Below are positions 36,975 through 49,600 of a stretch of DNA of 64,000 nt, in pieces; position 1 is the stretch's first letter, and each line of letters opens with the position of its first letter. The position numbers were made by a program, and so were the translations under genes. The DNA comes from Galeopsis tetrahit (taxonomy: Eukaryota > Streptophyta > Magnoliopsida > Lamiales > Lamiaceae), in assembly GCA_963675135.1 (NCBI GenBank), contig OY776132.1, positions 65,546,350 through 65,610,349 of the forward strand. Reading direction: 5' to 3'. The notes under the pieces were generated by a model. That model was not told the DNA's origin. It was given only the letters and a program-made list of their open reading frames with translations, and did not search any database.

Positions 36975-38432
36975 TGTAATATCCCTAACTTTTTTTATAC
37001 AAATATACAAGTATATATTTAAGTATTAATTTGATATAAATATTCAATACCCATTTAAATTTAGGCTTTTAAGATTTTAAATCATAGTCTTCATCTCAAG
37101 CCCAAGCCCAATTTTAATATACATATATATAATAAATTTTTAACCCTAGATGACATAACATATATTTTCACCGTGGAACTTTGAGATTTCTATTCAGATC
37201 AAATTGGGCGCCACCTCTCTCCTTTGCCGATTACAATTTCTGTGAGTGTGTAATTTTGTACTCCAGTTTATTTTATCAAATCATTAGGCTTACTTAATTT
37301 AAGTGGTCATTTGTATTTAAATTCTTCCTCGCCTAGTCTAGTTTTTCTTTATTTTATGAATTTAGATTTGAATAAGAAATCATGTTTACACCTTTTGTTT
37401 ACAAAATAAACCATTGAGAAATTAGCGTCAAATTCTAGTTTTTATAACTTTTGGCGTTAAACCTTTAATTCTATTTAATTATTAGAATGTTAAATCAGAT
37501 ACATTACTATATGTTCATTAATCTAGTAATGTTAAGATATGTTATTTTAATTATTTTAGGTTTTGAAGATTAAAAGACATTCAATTTCATTCATTTGCAT
37601 CCACAACATACATTACGAGGTGGGGTTTAATTGCTTTAATTCCTACAGTGGTTGGGTAGTGATTTATTGCATGTTTATTCTTTATTAAATGCTTTCAATA
37701 AATTTCGAGTTGTCTGCTATGTGAGTTGTTCCTATGTTATTCAAATGGCAAAGTTATCTAATAGCCAGGGGCTCCAAATGGGGTCCGGGGCCGACGGGTC
37801 TTCGGGTGTAACCCGCCTTGCTCACTACGTGTGGGAATACCTTAGTCATTAATTTGGTTTTGGGAAGGTCCACAAACATGCGAAGTCTACGTGTGAGAAT
37901 ACCTTAGTCATTAATTTGGCTTTGGGAAGGTTCACAAAACTCTATTGACAAAGTTACGATGGCAAAGTTACAAGGGCAAAGTGTGGCAAAGTATCTATGA
38001 CAAGGTTTATGTTGCATTGAGCTAGAATATGTGATTGTTATTCAATTAACATCGACATCTTGTTCATTTATTTTTAGTATTTAATTTAGAATAATTATGC
38101 CCCATTGAGTGTGCTTGCATACTCATCCCAACATTTAACAATTTCTGGTTGAAGAGCTGGTGGCGAGGAGGAGTGGTGGATGGCAAATCTATTAATGTTT
38201 AGTAACGTAATTGAGTATTTAATTTTATGTATTAAACCCTTTTATAAGATTGTGAGACTTATCGTTGATATTTTAAATTCTTTTGAGTCTTTCGCTTTTA
38301 ATCTAGTTCTTTTATTGTCAAATAAGTTTGAAAGCTTAATTTCTTTAGCTAAATTTTTTAGTTCATGCCCCTTTACTTCGATTTAGCCTGTCTTTTTACC
38401 AAATTTACATTTATGAAAATTGGGGCGTGACA
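36975..38432 (+). repeat. 3' LTR of the Gypsy-like element
   Basis: 1458 bases, preceded by the purine tract 'aagtggggaagaa'. Near identical to the 5' LTR apart from the 39-base segment and a handful of single changes. Confidence 0.93.
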
Positions 38433-39645
38433 CACAATTAGGGCACAATCCGAGCTTCACGTGGCTGGGAATTTATGAAGCACATGATTTAATCCATAGA
38501 GGCACTCGATGGAAAGTTGGGTGGGGCAATACAATCCGAGTATGGGGATACCCTTGGCTGAACAGTGAGGATACGTTCAGGATCCAAACACCTTTGGCGG
38601 AAGGGTTTGAAGATTTAAGGGTTTCCGATCTAATAATACCAGGTCGAAGGCAATGGGACACAGAACTCCTCGAATCTCTCTTAACTATGGAAGATGTGGA
38701 GCGAATCATGAGTACGGCGCTACCGCCAGCCAGGGTAAGCGACATGCTGATATGGCATTTCTCCCGAGACGGAAGATACTCGGTTAAAAACGCCTACAAA
38801 CTGGCGTGTAATATAGTCAGGGACGAGAATCAAGAGGGGTTGGATGATTGGAGATCATTATGGAAAGCCGATGTCCCCCCCAAAGTGACGAACTTCCTGT
38901 GGAGACTGTGTAGAGGCTTTCTTCCCACACGACTCCGATTATACAATAGGCATATTACGGAGGAGAAACAGTGCCCACACTGCGAGGAGCATGAGGAATC
39001 GGAATGGCATGCCTTTATGGCATTCTCTTACGTCTTGAACCTGTGGTGTGCATCATCATTCAGAGTGGAACTAGGGAATGCAATGACAGCATCGGGAGAT
39101 ATGGCAGAACTAGTCTTCCTTCTGCTGCGCGATCTCCCGGCCAATGATTTTGCAAATTTTGCTATGAAATTGTGGTGCCTGTGGAAGGAAAGAAATAACA
39201 TTCTTTGGACTAGGGTGTGCAAACCAGCATCAGTTGTTGCTGCTTTGACCGGAAACTACCTTTGGGAATGGAGAGAGATCAAAGGGGAAAGACAGAACAG
39301 ATATCAGGCGCGAGGCTGTACCGCTTGCCACGCACCGCCGCGAGCGTTCATCAAGCTGAATGTAGACGCGGCTTTCTTCAAGGAGACTAGAGCAATGGGC
39401 TTTGGTGCAATTATCCATGACGAAAACGGGAACGTGGTAGCATGTCGCTGCAACTCTATTCCGGGACTGTACAACACTAAGGTGGGAGAAGCCATGAGCC
39501 TTGCGGAAGCACTCTCATGGATAAAGAGTATGGGGCATAATCACATACTGGTAGAGACAGACGCTAAGTTGGTGGCCGACGCGGTGAACAGTGCTGCGAT
39601 ACAAGAGTCGGTCTTTGGAGACTTTATTGAATGCAAGAGAAGTAT

Positions 39646-41254
39646 TGTTGGTCCTTGGTGGAGTATAACACAAGTGTATGGGGGGGGGAATGCACTTGTG
39701 TATGCAAATTCTTTTCTTTTTAACAAAACTGGTCTTATCAGGCAGGTTGTCTTACAACTGGCCTGAGTGTGATCTTTGATAGATACTTGTCCTACTGATT
39801 ACTATTGAGTGATCAGTTGGCTAGATATCTAAAAGAGTTGCTAAGTGCGGAATGTGGTTGGCCTTTGACTTAAAGAAATACTCCAAGTTAATTTCTGAAA
39901 AGACAGTTATCAAGGGACTTTGTCCAAAACAAATTTTCTCACTTACTAGAGTTTGTTCTTTGAAAATTGTTTGAATATGAATGCAATAAAGAATGCAGTA
40001 AGTAAGAGACACACAAGTTTATAGTGGTTCAGAGACTCAAGCTCCTACATCCACTTTCCCTGATTGAACAGGATAATTCCTTCACAATGGAATTAGCTTG
40101 TTTTATAGTGCCAAGTGCACTGATCAACAACACTCTCTTAGTGTTTTGATCCCTAGCATAATCTGAGTCCTAGTGCTCAATCTCACTAAGTTAAGACTGT
40201 GTTTCACTCTAACAGTCCTTAACTCCTCACTTCTACAACAAACACTCTCTTCACTAAATGAGATAAGGTTTGAGGTTTGGTTCCAACTAGTAGAGATATC
40301 CTTTACAATGAGAACAAATGTAAAGGCTTAGGATATCTCAATGCTAAGCTAGGATGTTTACAAAGAATGGCTTAGCTAATTTGAAGTGATTCAGGAAACT
40401 TGGGATTCTTGTGAATAGCTTGGTTTCCTTTGAAAGTTTAATATGAGTTTGATAGCTTGTAGTTGGATATTGAATCCCTTTGATCACTTCTGTTTATATA
40501 GACATATTTGAACAACTATCCGTTGGAGAGATAGCAATTCAAACATGTCTATTTGCAGCACCATTGAAACGGCTAAGAAGCTTGACTTCCTTTTATCCAC
40601 TGTGTAAAAGGGCTCTTCAATGGTTGCTTGAATGAATGTGTTGACTTCTGAAAAATGCGGCTGAGATGACTTGTGACAGTTTCCAAATAAGCACACTTCC
40701 CAAGGTTGATTTGTGGCAGAATCTACACTCAACCAACGGTCAGATGGGACAAGCTCCCTGAACATTCTTGCTGCTGTTTTAGAATGTTCCAACATTCATT
40801 CAATGCTTCACTCTTTAATGCTCTAAGTCTTCAATGCTTGGTTCAGGCATGATTGGCAATAAATGCTTCATTGAATGTGTCTTCAGTAAGCTTTTGACAT
40901 TCAATTCTCTTGGTCATTTGTACTTCAACTGTCTTGATCTTTTGCATTTATGAGCACAGCTTTAGTGTTCTTGATCTCTTCAGCCCGGTTGTCCACTTGG
41001 TCAGCTGTCCTGATGCTTCAGCAACTTTGGCCTCAAGACTCAATACTTATCAAGCTTTCTAACATATAGCATTGGACAACTATCCTGAGCTCTAAAATCT
41101 CACAACATTTCTGAGATTTTTAACTTAAGCATTCTACATACTCAAGTGTTCTGGGACAACTTGCCTGAACAATAACTTGAGCATATCTCAACTAATCTGT
41201 ACATCATCAATCAGGGGTTTTGGTATCTAAATCAAAATCATTTTATTCCCAACA
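39646..41254 (-). repeat. 3' LTR of the Sirevirus element
   Basis: 1609 bases; on the minus strand it starts TGTTGGGAATAAAATG and ends CCAAGGACCAACA. A TATA-like box lies at 40493-40501 (minus). A G-run at 39680-39688 is nine long here, thirteen in the other LTR. Confidence 0.95.
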
Positions 41255-41269
41255 ATTTCCCCCTTTTTG
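41255..41269 (-). other. Polypurine tract of the Sirevirus element
   Basis: Minus strand 'caaaaagggggaaat' directly before the 3' LTR, the usual plus-strand primer. Confidence 0.88.
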
Positions 41270-42928
41270 ATGATGCCAAAACCTATTACAAAGGGAACCT
41301 TGACTTATACTATACTTTACCTTCAGGATGAATGAACTGGTCAACTTTCCTGAAAGAAACTGTTAGCACAATAAATCAAGTAAATATGTAATGTCAGGTT
41401 AGTTGAGATAATGAGTTGTTATCTCTTGATAGAAAATCAGTGGTCCTTTTATATATTATCAAGCATTACAGGTCAGAAAATTCAAAGGACATACTAACTG
41501 ATACAAGAAAACAAAATAACAACAAATAACATCAATCATAAGCAAATATAGGGAAGAGATAAACTTATCCATCAGAGAGTTCCATCATCTTGGGGAGCAA
41601 TGCCGTATTGAGCCCAGACCCTTTTCTTCAGCTCCCAAACATCCTTGTTGGAGCCTCTAGGGCCTATCTTCATCTTCTCCATCTTCATGATGTTGATGAA
41701 CTCCTCCAGAATCTTTCCCTCATCGATCAAGTTCCCATTGAACTTAGGAGGCATGTACAGAATTGGACCAGGGGCCTTGAACTCCACTCTTGCCATATCA
41801 GCTGCTGCAAACAACTTTTGGTAGAGGTCCCTATGATTCTCAAACATGAACTGGACAAAGACTTCATCCACACTCTCTCCAAGCCACTTCCCAATGACAT
41901 AAAAGTCATATACAAAACTTCTCTTGGCCTCCTCCCATGCATCATTCAGTGAGATTGGAACCCACTTATCATGGTGAGGGTACTGAGTGTCCCATCTTTG
42001 CAGCATTTGAGGTTTGAGTCTTCTGTATGAAGCTCTCCTTCTTGGGGCTTTGAAATTTGCCCTTCTTTCATCCCTTGCCTTGTTGGCCTCAACCAATTGC
42101 TCCATCCTCTCTTTAGCTCTCTGAAGAGCTAGCTTCTCTTGGGTTTCTGGATCTTTTCCAAAACCTTCTTCAAACAATTTAGAGGGATCATCAGCAAGTT
42201 TGGGCACACCAACTTCAGGCATCCTGTCCTGTACTTCTTCTATAACCTCTTCTTCTTCAATGGCAGGCAGCTTGGCTGCTTTCTTCAATCTTTTTGATTG
42301 CCTTACTGGAGTAGATTCATCAGACTGAAATTCTGATGGCAAAGTCAGGCTGGTTGGGAAATCATTAAAGGCTTGCAGTTCCTTCCTCTTTCTTTCAGAT
42401 GATCTTGTCACCTTCCCCCTTACTTCAGCAGCCTTCTCTTTAGGTTCAAGTCCTGTAGACTCACCACCTGACCTTTGAAGCTTTCTTGCCTGACTTTCCA
42501 TAGCTGACATCATGGACTCCTTGACAGCTATTTGAATCTCACTACTAGAAAAGTACCCCTTTAGTCACGCTTACTTGGTGACCGTTTTAAGTAACCGTCA
42601 CTGTATTGAATATATAAAGACGCTTCCAATTTCTAGTACTATTTAGTGACGCCCTAGTGGTTCGGGGCTCCAATGTTTGTGTATGTAAGGTCCTGGGTTC
42701 TACTCCCAGTTGTTGGTTTTTTTTTCTTTTAACTCTTTTTTCAATAATTTTTTTCTTTAATTCTAATTAATTTTTCCTTTAGTCCCGCTGGTTTTCTTTC
42801 TAATTATTCTCTAAAGAGTTTTCTCCATTCTCTTATCCTGCCCTAATCCCATCATTTACCGCCGATCCAATCGCCAGAACCAGAAATTCCGGAATTCTCC
42901 CCCACCGAAATTGACGACGGCGACGACG

Positions 42929-43141
42929 ATGATGAGAGAGGAGAAGAAGGTTAAGCTCGTTGTTCGCTTGCCTGAGTCGGAAGAGAACAATCAGAAGCAC
43001 GAGCGGCATTCTCGAGACGACGATTCGGCGTCGGAGTCGGCCTCTGATTCCGGCCCGGAGTCTGAGGATCGGCAAACGCATGCCAAGAAACGCAAGATCA
43101 ATGTCGTTGATCGCGGATCTGACGATGCCGTTTCTCTTCAG
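42929..43141 (+). pseudogene. Captured 5' exon of a host nuclear-protein gene
   Basis: 71 open codons from a double ATG, ending at a proper donor site (cag/gtagaa). The product starts MMREEKKVKLVVRLPESEEN, then is Ser/Asp/Glu-rich, and has a KKRK basic cluster like a nuclear localisation signal. Around it are leader-like sequence upstream (42830-42928) and intron-like sequence downstream. It is much richer in G+C than the surrounding element. No further exons of the same gene are seen. The parent gene is not recognised. Confidence 0.65.
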
Positions 43142-45605
43142 GTAGAAATTTTGTGGTCTGAAACTTTGAATTTGGGAATTGAAGGAGAATTGGGTGTGGG
43201 TGCGTGTCAATTTTGGTGGAGAAATTGAATTTTTGTATGAGTTATTCAAGTTGCTGGGAAATGAATGTTTTCTATTTTGGGAATTCGGCTTTTTTAAGAA
43301 AAAAAAATTGCAGGATATTTTCTTCGTGGATGTTATTCTCTCCCACTCACACTTCAGCCTACCCGCTGGTCTTCCTTCCTAAATTGTGGGAGGGAGTTAG
43401 CCCTAATCTATAATTTATACCAATCGAACAAATTAGTGTTTCAGAAAACACCAAGAATCGCTCAGGTTTGTCAATTAATTTTTGTTTAGCGCAAAATTCC
43501 TTTGTCGTTATTCTTTCTTTCTTTTGATTTTCTACTATTTTGTTCTTCTTTTTTGTTAGGCCATGGTCGTATTTGATTTCTGTTTCAGTTTGTTTTTATT
43601 TCACGCTCTGATTTAGTGTCTTGATTTTCTGTTTCAAATTCACGAGTTACTTGTCCATAAAACACCAAGAATCACTTAGGTTTGTCTAATCTTTCTTGTT
43701 TAGTAAAAATTAGATCCGAGTTTATTGCTGGGCATTCTTGAATCTTAATCAACTTAGATTTAGTTTCTTGATTTTCAGATCCCAATGATTTATTGTTGTG
43801 TATCCATTTAGAAACAGTGGCAGAATTATTGAAGATTAAGGGTGTACTATTGCACCCCCAAATTCAAGTAACTTTACCTGATATCCCTCTGCTTTGTTTA
43901 CCAAATTCAAGAAACTTTATCCAGGGCCTTCTGGACATTCTTCTTTTAGTTTTCATTTCTTACCTTGATTGTGTGTGTCTTTTTACTCAGTTTTTTTTTT
44001 TTCTAAATATTAGACTAATCGCAATATTCTTTTCTTTCGGCATTTGTTGTTGAATTTCATACATGGATGAACAACTATGTCTGTGTGTTCGTGTATTTTT
44101 CCTCAGGTTCATCTATTGTCCTAGGAATATGTCTCTGCAAATTTCCCTCTTCCTCCAGTACGATAGTTGCAAAATTCAAATTAATTTTACATGGCTTAGT
44201 TACAGTTGCTAAGTCATAGAGAATGTCAATTAAACTAAAGTGAAATATGATTGCAAACACCTGTTTTCAGGTTTTAATAAAGTGAAAATATATGCACTAA
44301 TTTTTATTATATATCATGTCACACCAAATTATTTTACTCTTTTCACCCATGTTTAATTTCCTCGATCCATTGTGTTTGATGATCATGCACACTGATTATT
44401 GCTAGTAGGTCTGTGGTAACGTTCTTGGTTTATTTTTATACCTCAGGATTACTATTAATTAAGCATGAAGGAAACGTGATAGGCACAGGTACAGGTAAGT
44501 GTTGTTTCATGTGCTTCTTTGCACAATTGCACCCTTCAAATTTTTCCTTTTACCAATATATTAGTTATTTGTTGTTTCATTTGCTTCATTATACAATTAC
44601 GTCATCTTTTTTGTTAGGCGGCTATTCAATTGTGATGTTTCTCATGTCATTTATTGATGAACTCCAGTTTAGCATGTGTTGATTGTTATGGATCAACGTG
44701 TTCATACTCATTTGAAGTGGCTTCAACTTTAGGTTTAATCATTATTGAATTTATTCGCATGAGCTGCTGTTAATTAGATGTTGATTACTGCCATTACTAA
44801 CCATTAATTTATATATGAAAATATTATCTATTTTTTTTAAACATCGTTATTATTGTTGTGCTTGTTAAATGGTTTAGTACTCTCTTTGATATCTATTTTG
44901 TCAAGCTCTGAATTCACATCAGGATTTAAAGCATTTCTTCTTATGAGTAATTTAATTTGGCAAATTGGCTAAAATATATTTTCCATATTCTAATGCAGCG
45001 GGATGATTTGGTTTTTTGTTCTTTAATGTGTCTCATTTTTTCATCTGTGATACATCAGTTGGGTTGGATGTTGTTATTCGAAGGAAAAAGTGATGGGTGT
45101 AGATATTTATTTTGCTAGCACAAAAAATATTGTTGGAAAGCAGTAACCTCTTGTCAGTCTATTGTAATAAATTCTGGGTTTATCTATTTGCAGCTTAAAT
45201 CCTGAAATTCTGGGCGAACTTCTGGGATCAGGTTTGCTACTCTTTTAAATTATTTATGTAATAATCTACTTGTTTGATGCATTTATTTGTGCAACTATAT
45301 TACTAGTACTAATGCCAGAGGTTGTTAAGCTAAACCAAATCATTACGTGCTCTTCTTAGGTCTTTTAAGCAATGTGCTAATATTAGGTTTTTTTTTTCTT
45401 TTTATTTTTTGTGAATCTGATTCCATTTGGGAATCATGTGAGTTTGATATTGTAAAGCTGTCATTCATTGTGTGTATGATTCAAATTGAGTGTCTTGGAA
45501 ATTGGACTGATAAGTCATTTGGCATAATGCTATATTTTTTTAACATGTTGGAGTAAAGGTTCTTTCAAAACGCACGCGTGCTCTAAAGTCTAAACAGTAT
45601 TGCAG

Positions 45606-45909
45606 AAGGTGTTTTTGAAAGCTTAAATCATGTTAAATTATTGGCCAATGGAGAATTATTAGGATGTGAATGGTGTGAAGTGAAAATTATTGTTGCCATT
45701 GAATATGAGGAACCATTAATCCGGAAATTTGGAGGTGTTAAAATTATTGGGCAAGCTATAGGACGTAGCATTGCTTGGCCAAAGCATCTTGTAAGTTTGA
45801 TATTATTTCATTTCATTTATTTTAGTTTAGTTTTTTTTTTTTTAAATTAAGTATTATTAATTTTCTCCTTCGTTTATTATTATAGGTTCAAGTGGAAGAT
45901 GCAAGATAA
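45606..45909 (+). pseudogene. DUF8039-like exon of a CACTA accessory gene
   Basis: Two pieces, 45606-45790 and 45886-45909, separated by a GT/AG intron and closing with TAA. The first has LANGELLGCEWCEVKIIVAI and then GQAIGRSIAWPKHL, typical of the DUF8039 domain found in plant CACTA-encoded proteins. Only this terminal domain remains; the rest of the gene is lost. Confidence 0.7.
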
Positions 45910-46179
45910 AGATTGCAACTTGGATTTTACCACGCATAGTTTAGGTGAAATTTATCTTTGAATTGAAAATTTTGATTTTTTTTATCTGTGTCTATTGGAC
46001 TTGATAGTTATGTGTTTGATATTAGGTCTAAGTTGAATTATTTTAAACTTTGATAGTTTTGTTTACAAGTAATGACAATTTATTATTATATATTTGGTTA
46101 TTCTTGTTTTAGAGGTTTGATGATATTTTATTACTATAATATAAATGAATGAATGGAACTATAAAATTATTATATATGC

Positions 46180-46632
46180 TTTTAGCATTTCTTGGGTATA
46201 TGTATAACCTACATTAAAAAGCGTCTCTAAATTTGGTAGTTTAGTTATAAAAGCTTTGGTGATGCGAGAAAGCGTCAATAAAACAAATTGTCGTGACGCT
46301 AATTAGTGTCACCAAATAATGTTACTATGACGTATAAAAGCATCACTAAATGAGGTGGTTAAGTTAGTTATAAACTATTTACTGACGCGAGAAAGCGTCT
46401 CTAAAGTACACCATCGTGATGGTGGTTAGCGTCATCAAATAATGTTACAATGATGCATAAAAGCGTCATGGTGAAAATTTAATGTGATGCTTTTTGAAGC
46501 GTCACTATAACAATCTATAAAAACGCCAAATCAGGTGACGCTTTTCCAAAACGTCACTATAGCGAAAGCGTCACAAAAATTAATTTTTAGTGACACTTTG
46601 GAGCGTCTCTAAAGCCCATTTTTGTAGTAGTG
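46180..46632. repeat. Right subterminal repeat zone of the CACTA element
   Basis: At least ten variants of 'gcgtcactaaa' / 'tagtgacgc' in both orientations. In En/Spm such motifs bind the TNPA-type protein. Confidence 0.8.
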
Positions 46633-49600
46633 TCTGCTCTTCCTCAGTCAAATTTTCAACATTCATTGGGCCTTTGCCTTTCCCAATGTCTTCTACTGCT
46701 TCCTCCTCAATCTCAGGGACCTTCTCTTTTCCCTTAGATTCACCAATCACCAAGGTTCCCTTTGCCCTTGCTCTCTCTCTTTCCCCCTTTTTGGCATTAT
46801 CAAAACACTGGGGCTTTAGTTCACTCATTGAGACTGAGAGGTGTGAGTGGGCCTGAGTGAGGGACTTCAACTCCTGCAGTAGATAAACATTCTCATCATG
46901 AATGTTTTGCATTTTATCATCTGCCATGCTCAAGAAGGTGTGAACAGGCTTCATCTTTTGGGAAACAATGGCATCCAATGTGGCTTTCAGTGATTGATCA
47001 AGTTTGGCCTGAAGTTGATCAGTGAGGTTGGCCACAACTTGATTAGACACTATGGCCATGAGTTCAACAGTGAATTTCTCAGCAGCCTCCTTCACCATTG
47101 CAGCTTTCAACTCTTCTGCCTTCTTTCTCTGGGCTGTTGTCCTCTGCCTTAAAGCATCCTTGATTGTCTTTCTCAAGGCTTTCACATTATGCTTGTACAA
47201 ATCTTTGAGACCCTGCTGTTCTTTCTTCACTGTTCTTGTGAATTTACTCATAGCATCTTTGGCTTTTGTCACTTCAGTTGAAACTGTTTGCAGTCCAGAT
47301 TCAACTCCACATATTCTTGCATCAAGAGTTGGCAATATCACTTCTTCTGACCTTGTTAGCCTCATCTCCACAGAGGCTAGAGTCTTGCCTTGGCCATCTA
47401 AGGCATCAACAGTTGTTGCATGAGCCTTCTCAACTTCCCTGACCAGTGTGTCCAACTTCTCTGACTGCTCTTCAATGATGGATGCAGTCTGAGTAGCAAT
47501 TTGAAAGTGAGCCTCAGAGGTGTTGGCTTGTTCAAGGTAGATCTGGTTAAGTGTGGACACATTTGCTGAAACTGCTTCAAGATCAGTGTCAGCATCAACT
47601 GGTATATTTGTCAAGGAGGCATCTGCAAAAATTTGCTCAAGAGTGACAGCAACAGAATCTGCAAAACTAATAGTTTTAGTAAAAACTCCCTCATCTCCCT
47701 CAATTTCTTTTTCTCCCATAAGGTCTGATACATCAGCACCTTCTCTCTCATTTTCAACTATATTCTTTTCTTCTTTATTCTCAAGAGATAGACTCACATT
47801 CACTGGAGAATCAGGCCTCCTTTCACCAAGGGATTCATCAAGTTCAGATTTGACTTGAAGAATAGCCTGACTCTCATATTGGGCTGCACCCAATATTTCT
47901 ACTTCCTCACCCTCTATTTGTGGTGCACTCAAGGAACCTGTAATCACACAATCCTCACCATCATCTCCCTCTGATTTTTCAGCACTATCAGCCTTTTCAA
48001 CTCCTTCAATGCCTAAACCTGACACCTCCATATCCTCAACAGGATCCACAGAGGGCAGTTGTTGGGAGATCACAGAGCTTGGGCATCCCAAGGCCACTGA
48101 GTCATCCTGAATGACTAAAGGCTGGTCAATGTCCAACTTGCCTGACATTGATGAGGCTTTAGCCAAACTAGCTTCTCCCATGGAAGTCTCAGCATTGTCA
48201 AGCTGTGCCTCAGGTTCAGAAGAACCATCCTTGGCCAATGCATCTTGGACTGAGTTACCATCTTTGGTCAACTCCTCTGAATGATCAGAGTCCTTCACAG
48301 AATGAAAGGTCAAGTAATGTACCTGAGCTGAGTTGAGGCCTGGGGGATTGGGATTGGTGTGATCATCATCATCATCATCATCATCATCAGATGGGCTGTC
48401 AGGATGCTTGATTCCTTGTGCTATTCTCTCTCTTTCAGCAAGCACCTTCTCATGAACAATGGTGCAAAATAGGGCCTCAGTGGTTAATACACTGGTCTTC
48501 TTTACATTTGCAAAATGTAGCAGCCTATTTTCCTCAACCTGCCACCAGTTGGCACCCTTATCCTGAATAGCCTGAGCTATTTCCACAATAGTTCTATCTT
48601 TGATCTCAACAAGTGCTCTGAGATCATAGAACTGTTGTTGCAGCCTGGGATATGCCTTCAATCCTGGATATAATTCATCCACATTGGCTCTTGCAATCTG
48701 CCTCAACATTCCCTCATAGGTGTACTCTTCACCACTATCATCTCCAGAAGAGTTGGTTTGGGATTCAGGAAAGTTGGATTGGGATTCAGGTAAGCTTGGC
48801 TGAATTTCAGGTAAGTTGGGTTCAGTAGGGTTGGGTTCAGGAGAGGTCAAAACAAGTTGGGATTCAGGTGCTTTTGAGAGCATTGTGCCTAAAGAGGTAA
48901 TTGGAATGGCTGGAATGGGTGGGAAAACAACTTGATCACCTTCTTGAATAACAGTTTCAAGAAGTTTGGTATATGAGAGAAGTCTTGGATCAAGGGGGGA
49001 AAAAGGTCTATCTTCAAGATTGACCAAATCTGCCAGCACATCAAGACCTATTCTATCAGGTGCACCTTCAGGGGAGTAAACCTTATTGGCAATGATTGGG
49101 GCATCTTCAGGAGTCTTGCACTCCTCTTCTTCTTGCCTTGGAGATATTCTTCTAGATTGAATATCAGGGGAGTTGGCTTCAGGGCTGTTGGGTTTTGACT
49201 TTGACTTGGAGTTAGACTTGCTTGCCTGTCTAATCTCCTTGAAGAACTCTTTCTCCTTCTTTTCTTCTTCCATCATCCTCTGCTTCTCAGAAGTCTTGAT
49301 GATTCTTCTTCTCCTTTCATACCTTGTTGGCTGGTCAAGGTCTCTGAATTCTGTGATTGTCTCAGGTTGCAGTGGGACAATCTCTCTGAATACTTCACCC
49401 TCTTCAGGAGGGTTGACTCCTTCCTCAGCCACCTTCTCAATTTCCTCAGAAGTGGCTCCTCCACTCCTTGACATGCTTTCAGGGGAAGATTCACTTAGAA
49501 TCTGCTTCATCTTCTTCATCTTTGGCTGGATTTTGGGTGATTGTGCTTTCCTTTTCCTTGGAGAGGCTCTGGTTGCTGGAACAGTGGCAACAGCTTTCTT

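Larger units (their letters stand above)
35277..38432 (+). mobile_element. Gypsy-like LTR element without coding region
   Basis: Two long direct repeats (35277-36695 and 36975-38432) start TGTAATATCCC and end GGGGCGTGACA. The five-base duplication CACAA lies at 35272-35276 and 38433-38437, in LINE ORF2. Between the LTRs are only 279 bases: a primer-binding site matching initiator-Met tRNA and, at the other end, 'cgaggacgaaaatattttaagtggggaagaa', a polypurine tract of the kind seen in Tekay/Del chromoviruses. No gag or pol remains, so it depended on proteins from relatives. The LTRs differ at roughly eleven bases plus a 39-base indel, so it is fairly young. Confidence 0.93.
42540..46632 (+). 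mobile_element. Non-autonomous CACTA (En/Spm) element with captured exon
   Basis: Ends CACTACTAGAAAA (left) and TTTTTGTAGTAGTG (right) are near-perfect inverse copies starting CACTA, with TCT at 42537-42539 and 46633-46635 as the three-base duplication. Subterminal zones carry many copies of 'agcgtc(a/t)ctaaa'-like motifs in both orientations, notably 46210-46620. Inside are a host-derived exon near 42.9 kb and a DUF8039-like exon near 45.6 kb, but no TNP2 transposase, so it moved by proteins from elsewhere. Orientation is assigned from the DUF8039 exon. It interrupts the env-like ORF of the Sirevirus. Confidence 0.93.

Noticed and set aside
40484..40795. 103-codon frame, repeated exactly at 57999-58310
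   Set aside because: Both lie in the LTRs of the Sirevirus element; no protein family seen.
42833..43249. Minus-strand frame over the captured exon in the CACTA element
   Set aside because: The plus-strand frame has the start codon, donor site and sensible composition; the minus frame is Arg/Leu-rich shadow.
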